From NCBI GenBank assembly GCA_003250455.1, contig QKGK01000536.1:1-9100 (forward strand): a stretch of 9,100 nucleotides of DNA, written 5' to 3'. The position numbers and the translations under genes were made by a program. The notes beneath the pieces are model-generated. The model made no database searches. It saw nothing but the letters and a program-made list of their open reading frames with translations, and had not been told where the DNA came from. Positions 5,626 to 9,100 of the stretch are shown piece by piece; within the stretch, counting starts at the first letter, position 1; the number at the start of each line of letters is the position of its first letter. Source of the DNA: Chloroflexota bacterium. GTDB lineage: Bacteria; Chloroflexota; Anaerolineae; Anaerolineales; UBA11579.

Positions 5626-6693
5626 ATGAAATCAAAGAAACCTGATTCAGCGCAATTTTCTGCCGGGAAAAATCCTCCCTATCCTCCAAGCTTCATAGAC
5701 CGCTTCATATGGTCTATCCAGCGGCTGCCTATCCCCTATTGGCTGACCTATCTGCTGCTTTTCATTTTGCAGGGCACCTTGAACCAGGTCCTGGGCTGGC
5801 TGGATGGCTGGATACCAGCCTATACCTTCAACCTGCTTACCTTTCTTTTTCCGATCTGGCAGTGGATCCCCCTGGCGGCCATCACTTATTTAAACAACAC
5901 TTCAGTGAGAACCTTATCCAGTTTCCATCCGCTCCTGGATGTGGATGAGGACACATACCAGCAATTAAAGGTTGAATTCACAACCATGCCGGGGCGTGGC
6001 GTAATCGTGAGCGGGGTAATCTGGGGAGTGGTCTATGTGCTGATCACAATTCTCACCTATGACACTTTTTATATCGGGTACGGGCTTGGTGCTGCGCTCA
6101 GATGGTTTGTGATACTGGAAGGCCTGATCGCTTTTCTGACCGGAGGCGTGATCTACTACCATTCCATCCGCCAATTGCGTCTGGTGACCCATACAGTGAA
6201 GCGGGTCAAACGTTTCAATCTATTCCAACTCGACCCGGTGTATGCCTTTTCCCAGTTGACTGCCAGGACAGGCATTATCTGGATGCTCCTGCTTGGGCTG
6301 ACCTTATTGGGATTCCCGCTTGATCTCGCTTCCTTGCTGACATTCACGATGCTGGCAGGCCAGGTGGTACTGGCGCTGGCCGCTTTCGTGCTGCCCCTCC
6401 GATCCGTAAACCAGCGCCTTGCCGCTGAGAAGCGCAGCCTGCTGGCGGCAAACCAGCAGCGCATCGAGGCTACCCTGGTGCAGCTGCATCAGCGGATTGA
6501 TCAGAACGAACACGGTGAGATCGAGTGGATCAACGACGCCCTCGCGGGTTTGAATACTGAGCGCGACATCCTGGCAAAGATTTCGACTCTACCGTTCAGT
6601 ACAAACACGTTGAGAGGATTCCTTTCGGCTATTGTGCTGCCCATCGTGCTTTTGCTCGTCCAAATCGGCATTCAAAAGTGGCTGGATGGGTAA
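5626..6693 (+). CDS. Multi-spanning membrane protein of unknown function
   Basis: I do not recognise this family. The protein is 355 residues from the ATG at 5626, which follows GGGA by 7 bases; a TTG at 5578 would add 16 residues without a better site. The first 22 residues are polar. Hydrophobic segments lie at about 37-53, 64-88, 125-145, 155-178, 216-235, 236-257 and 331-350, suggesting about seven spans. Two soluble parts stand out. One is an acidic loop at 100-122 with DVDEDTYQQLKVEF. The other is a long charged helical stretch at 258-325 (RSVNQRLAAEKRSLLAANQQ, then QLHQRIDQNEHGEIEWINDA) that could form a coiled coil before the last membrane helix. There are no catalytic motifs, and no cysteines or His clusters to tie it to copper. 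It may be a sensor or scaffold, but that is only a guess from its shape. Confidence 0.8.
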   Translation: MKSKKPDSAQFSAGKNPPYPPSFIDRFIWSIQRLPIPYWLTYLLLFILQGTLNQVLGWLDGWIPAYTFNLLTFLFPIWQWIPLAAITYLNNTSVRTLSSFHPLLDVDEDTYQQLKVEFTTMPGRGVIVSGVIWGVVYVLITILTYDTFYIGYGLGAALRWFVILEGLIAFLTGGVIYYHSIRQLRLVTHTVKRVKRFNLFQLDPVYAFSQLTARTGIIWMLLLGLTLLGFPLDLASLLTFTMLAGQVVLALAAFVLPLRSVNQRLAAEKRSLLAANQQRIEATLVQLHQRIDQNEHGEIEWINDALAGLNTERDILAKISTLPFSTNTLRGFLSAIVLPIVLLLVQIGIQKWLDG

Positions 6694-6745
6694 ATAAGAT
6701 TGGCCGCATGTTCCCTGGAATTCTATCAGGCGCTTGTTCATCGGG

Positions 6746-6755
6746 CTGTATAATG
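6746..6755 (+). promoter_or_regulatory. Putative -10 box upstream of the deoxyribosyltransferase-family gene
   Basis: CTGTATAATG with TATAAT at 6749-6754 and no recognisable -35. The leader would be about 60 bases and contains TTAATCGGCA (6763-6772). Confidence 0.4.
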
Positions 6756-6820
6756 AAGATAATTAATCGGCATTATGACCAATTTCAAACCTATTCTCTA
6801 CCCAACAAAAGGAGCGAAAA

Positions 6821-7570
6821 ATGTTGGCGGAAGAAGAATCTTTAGGGATGAATGAAAGCTATGCGGGGGAACCTTATACGGTCTATACAGCCGGGGGGAT
6901 TTTTACACAGCACGATCTAAGCACCAATGTCTATCTCAAAAAAGCGGTTTGGCAGCTTTCCAAGGGAAAGTTCGCGCTGGTTTTGCCCCAGTCAAAGGAA
7001 TTGCGGGACGTAAACCGGCCGGACCTGGCTGCCTATATTCGCAACATGGACCTGTTTCAGGCGGCAAAAGCAGATCTGATGATCGCCCGATTTGATGGTC
7101 AGGAACTGGATGCCGGGACATTGATCGAATTTATGCTGGCGAAACAGCTTGGGAAGCCGGCCGTGATCCTGCGGAGTGATTCCCGGCAAATGGAAAATCA
7201 GGACATGGATTCCCCCTACAACCTGATGGTAAAGAGCTGGCCGCGCACCGTGGAAGTCCATTTCAACGCCCTGATGGGCTACATTGGAATGTTTGGGCAG
7301 GCGCGCAGCATGATTGCCCATAATGATTCTATCGAGGAATCCATTGCAGCGGAACTGGATACGGTGGAGCAAGGGGTGCACGAGATCGCCCATCGTCTGA
7401 TCGAGGGATTGGAGGCAGTTCTTAAATTACCTTCACCCTACCCTGAAGAATACCGGGAGTTGGTCTACCACGCATCCAGGTTTGGCATTGGTGCAAAATA
7501 TCAGGATATGATGAACGAGAAAGAACTGGCCGATATCATTCAGCGGCTGCGAGCGCACGGGACGCTTTAG
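6821..7570 (+). CDS. Nucleoside 2-deoxyribosyltransferase-family protein with C-terminal extension
   Basis: A 249-residue protein. Residues about 19-120 look like the nucleoside 2-deoxyribosyltransferase (NDT-like) fold. VYTAGGIFTQHD (21-32) corresponds to the N-terminal strand-loop; a helix to about 47 and a FALVLPQ strand follow. RNMDLFQAADLMIARFDG-like elements (74-93) and DAGTLIEFMLAKQLGKPAVI (97-116) complete the core. The family hallmark D-x-GT-x2-E-x-(A/G)-x5-GKP is present, with E103 as the expected nucleophile. Relatives exchange bases between deoxynucleosides or hydrolyse nucleoside monophosphates (DNPH1/Rcl, MilB type); which applies here cannot be told. Typical members are 150-180 residues. 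This one has about 100 further residues, mostly helical (GQARSMIAHNDSIEE and beyond), that I do not recognise. The start is firm, with AAAAGGAG 6 bases upstream. It is cytosolic and apparently monocistronic. Confidence 0.82.
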   Translation: MLAEEESLGMNESYAGEPYTVYTAGGIFTQHDLSTNVYLKKAVWQLSKGKFALVLPQSKELRDVNRPDLAAYIRNMDLFQAAKADLMIARFDGQELDAGTLIEFMLAKQLGKPAVILRSDSRQMENQDMDSPYNLMVKSWPRTVEVHFNALMGYIGMFGQARSMIAHNDSIEESIAAELDTVEQGVHEIAHRLIEGLEAVLKLPSPYPEEYRELVYHASRFGIGAKYQDMMNEKELADIIQRLRAHGTL

Positions 7571-7608
7571 TAGTAAATGGCTAGATCGTTCGCTGGTTGG
7601 CTGGTTAG

Positions 7609-7896
7609 TTAGTGAATAGTGAACAGGTATTTAGGAATCAGAGAGTGTGATGAGCTGTCATTCTGAGCGCAGCGAGGAATCCCCTGGAAAAGCCAGGAAA
7701 GCGCAATTGCCTCAAAATTTCAGCAACCAAATTGATTGCTCTTGTCCCAAACATTTTTGCACACTTTTTAAAATCCGGCGGATGCCTCGTTTCTCTCGGC
7801 ATGACAATATCGCTTTCCTCAAACTGACCACTTGACCATTCAGCTATCTGACTGCCCAACCACCTGATCACTCGGTGCCTGTTCACTAGTCACTGA
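7609..7896. repeat. Outer inverted repeat pair built on TAGTGAACAGG
   Basis: The left arm at 7609-7629 contains TAGTGAACAGG. The right arm at 7876-7896 contains CCTGTTCACTA. They are reverse complements at 18 of 21 positions. The arms enclose the inner repeat element and are flanked by related short words (GGTTGG, GATCACT), so they may be part of a low-complexity repeat family rather than true element ends. Confidence 0.6.
7656..7806. repeat. Dispersed bacterial repeat element of the CHSERSEES type, degenerate
   Basis: The left arm (7656-7681) reads TGTCATTCTGAGCGCAGCGA followed by GGAATC. The right arm (7781-7806) is its reverse complement at 20 of 26 positions, ending GGCATGACA. The 151-base unit also contains a small hairpin, CCTGG-AAAAG-CCAGG (7683-7697). 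This word, whose translation gives CHSERSEES, is a widely seen dispersed repeat in environmental bacterial genomes. There is no transposase here, so it is a non-autonomous or decayed repeat. The arms have diverged, which suggests an old copy. Confidence 0.75.
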
Positions 7897-7943
7897 TCAC
7901 TCATCCCTCTGTGAACTGTAGACTACCTACTGTCAACTCGTTA

Positions 7944-7952
7944 CGGTATAAT
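7944..7952 (+). promoter_or_regulatory. -10 box placed 10 bases before the sortase start codon
   Basis: CGGTATAAT, with TATAAT at 7947-7952. The ATG of the sortase is at 7963, so transcription starting the usual 6-8 bases past the box would begin at about 7959-7960. That leaves a leader of only 3-4 bases. No ribosome site is visible and no good -35 is seen. Confidence 0.5.
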
Positions 7953-7962
7953 CAACCTCACT

Positions 7963-8880
7963 ATGGCCCGAAAAGTACGCCCAGAAGACCTCAGCGAACA
8001 GGAACTCCGGCGGCTGATGGTGGAAAAGAAACGCCAGACGCGCCAGCAGCGGCTGGATGCCTTCCGCCGCAGCGGCCGGGTGATGGATGTTGGCCCCATC
8101 CCGGAGGGCCGCGCCAATACCGTGCTGGACGATTTCATCGTGGAGGATGCCCCCGACCAACCCGTCAGCGAGGCAGCCCTCAAGCAGGAGCGCCGCAAGC
8201 GCGTCTTCGACCGGCTGCTGTTCTTCATCGAGATGGCAGCCATTGCCGGGCTGGTCTTCCTGATCTATAACGGCGCTTCCATCGTGCAGGACCTCAATCG
8301 GCAGGTCTCTGAGGCATTGGTGCAGGCCACCGTCACACCGACGGCACTGGTGCAGGCCGTGGTGCTCCCTTCCGGGCACACCCCGCCCACCTCGGAAGGC
8401 GGCGCACAGTTCAACGAGGCGGAGATCCCCGAACACCTGCGCCCGCTGCACCAGTCAATGGCCAGCGCACCCGCCCCTGCCCGCCGCCCCGAACAGGCTA
8501 TTCAGATCGTGATCCCGTCCATCGACGTGGACGCCCCCATCGTAATGGGCGACGGCTGGGAGCAGCTCAAGCAGGGGGTTGGGCAGCGCATCGGCACCGC
8601 CGACCCAGGCGAGAACGGCAACCTGGTGCTCTCGGCGCATAACGACATCTTCGGGCAGATCTTCCGCCACCTGGACAAACTCCAGTCGGGCGATGAGATC
8701 ACCGTGTACACCAATGTGCGGGCGTATACCTATGTGATCGAGCTGGAGCCTTTCGTGGTCGAGCCGACCTTTGTCCAGGTGCTGGAGCCGACCGCAAACT
8801 CCACCCTGACGCTGATTTCGTGCTACCCGTACCTGGTGGATACCGAGCGGATCATTGTCAAAGCCAGCCTGGTTGAATAA
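7963..8880 (+). CDS. Membrane-anchored sortase (class D/E-like)
   Basis: A 305-residue transpeptidase-type protein. Residues 1-82 are a basic, Arg-rich cytoplasmic tail, unusually long for a sortase. One membrane segment lies at about 83-103 (RLLFFIEMAAIAGLVFLIYN), followed by a Pro/Ala/Thr-rich linker to about 178. The sortase barrel starts at IQIVIPSIDVDAPIV. The catalytic triad is H226 (LSAHND), C287 (LISCYPY) and R296 (TERIIV). GQIFRHLDKLQSGDEITVY (231-249) is the usual strand-helix between His and Cys. Sortases cleave a sorting signal on secreted proteins and join them to the cell surface or to each other; the matching substrates are not in the window. The ATG has no ribosome site but sits just after a TATAAT box. 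The stop shares its last A with the ATG of the next gene, a glycosyltransferase, so the two are probably translationally coupled. Confidence 0.92.
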   Translation: MARKVRPEDLSEQELRRLMVEKKRQTRQQRLDAFRRSGRVMDVGPIPEGRANTVLDDFIVEDAPDQPVSEAALKQERRKRVFDRLLFFIEMAAIAGLVFLIYNGASIVQDLNRQVSEALVQATVTPTALVQAVVLPSGHTPPTSEGGAQFNEAEIPEHLRPLHQSMASAPAPARRPEQAIQIVIPSIDVDAPIVMGDGWEQLKQGVGQRIGTADPGENGNLVLSAHNDIFGQIFRHLDKLQSGDEITVYTNVRAYTYVIELEPFVVEPTFVQVLEPTANSTLTLISCYPYLVDTERIIVKASLVE

Positions 8881-9100
8881 TGGATGAAGCAGCGCCGCTG
8901 GAATCATCCGATAACGGGTTAAACCTTCCCTCACAACTGGAAAACAAGTTTTGGTTCCGGGCTGCCATGCTGGTGGTGGTTGTCCTAATTATCCTGCTGC
9001 CGCGGGTCAGGGGGTTGGCGACCTACGGCACCGCCGATGAGCCCAATTACCTCAAATATTCCGCCAGCTTTTACTACCTGATGCACGAAGGTCGCTACGG
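8880..9100 (+). CDS. GT-C glycosyltransferase (GT39/ArnT-like), N-terminal part, runs off the right edge
   Basis: Seventy-three codons are present. A polar N-terminal tail (MDEAAPLESSDNGLN) leads to a membrane helix at about 26-42 (FRAAMLVVVVLIILLPRVRG). The first outer loop follows, with YGTADEPNYLKYSASFYYL and HEGRY. An acidic DE pair just after the first helix, followed by a Tyr-rich stretch and 'G.Y', is typical of GT-C lipid-linked-sugar transferases such as ArnT and protein mannosyltransferases (GT39). These are multi-spanning enzymes acting on the outer face of the membrane. The start overlaps the sortase stop in TAATG. Substrate and the rest of the protein lie outside the window; other GT-C families remain possible. 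Confidence 0.7.
   Translation, partial: MDEAAPLESSDNGLNLPSQLENKFWFRAAMLVVVVLIILLPRVRGLATYGTADEPNYLKYSASFYYLMHEGRY

Larger units (their letters stand above)
7571..7962. other. 392-base non-coding stretch rich in degenerate repeats
   Basis: No credible gene lies here; open frames are short, lack ribosome sites and run through repeats. It holds two nested pairs of inverted repeats and runs of low-complexity units built on GGTTGG, AGTGAACAG and TGATCACT. Its last 20 bases carry the -10 box of the sortase gene. Confidence 0.7.

Noticed and set aside
6763..6772. TTAATCGGCA shared with the right arm of the inverted repeat before copB
   Set aside because: Only ten bases are shared and there is no second arm here, so chance is a sufficient explanation without a genome count.
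7647..7835. Open frame beginning MMSCHSERSEESPGKA
   Set aside because: CHSERSEES is the well-known translation of a dispersed DNA repeat, not a real protein.
7638..7886. Minus-strand open frame through the same repeat region
   Set aside because: It runs through inverted repeats and low-complexity sequence and has no ribosome site.

Overview
The window looks like part of a chromosome from a mid-GC environmental bacterium, most likely a Chloroflexota member of the Anaerolineae type. That placement is an inference from gene content and style: a sortase next to a GT-C glycosyltransferase, small SHOCT and YHS proteins, orphan SUMF1 and DUF2804 genes, and a dispersed repeat whose translation reads CHSERSEES. 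No rRNA, tRNA, CRISPR array or intact transposase was seen.

Layout. Bases 1-1002 (minus strand) hold two genes read leftwards: an FGE-sulfatase/SUMF1-fold protein that lacks the catalytic cysteine motif, then the start of a DUF2804 protein that runs off the left edge. Divergent from these, a SnoaL-like (NTF2-fold) protein lies at 1282-1686 (plus). Bases 1851-5386 (plus) form a copper-handling island: YHS protein (57 aa), SHOCT membrane protein, CopB-type P1B ATPase with a His-rich N-terminus and a CPH metal site, a second SHOCT membrane protein, and a second YHS protein. Then come a multi-spanning membrane protein of unknown function (5626-6693), a nucleoside 2-deoxyribosyltransferase-family protein with a long C-terminal extension (6821-7570), a 392-base non-coding stretch with nested inverted repeats, a sortase (7963-8880), and the start of a GT39/ArnT-like glycosyltransferase overlapping the sortase stop by one base.

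How the parts may work together. The ATPase has no HMA metal-binding domain. It has a 90-residue His-rich tail and is flanked on each side by one SHOCT and one Cys-rich YHS protein, giving the mirror order YHS-SHOCT-CopB-SHOCT-YHS. My inference is that the YHS proteins act as small copper carriers or sinks and the membrane SHOCT proteins as assembly partners of the pump. No CsoR, CopY or CueR-like regulator is encoded here. A 20-bp, nearly perfect inverted repeat overlapping the putative -35 of copB is the best candidate control element in view.

The sortase/glycosyltransferase pair starts immediately downstream of a TATAAT box, so its mRNA may be nearly leaderless. It points to surface-protein anchoring or envelope glycosylation and seems unrelated to the copper genes.
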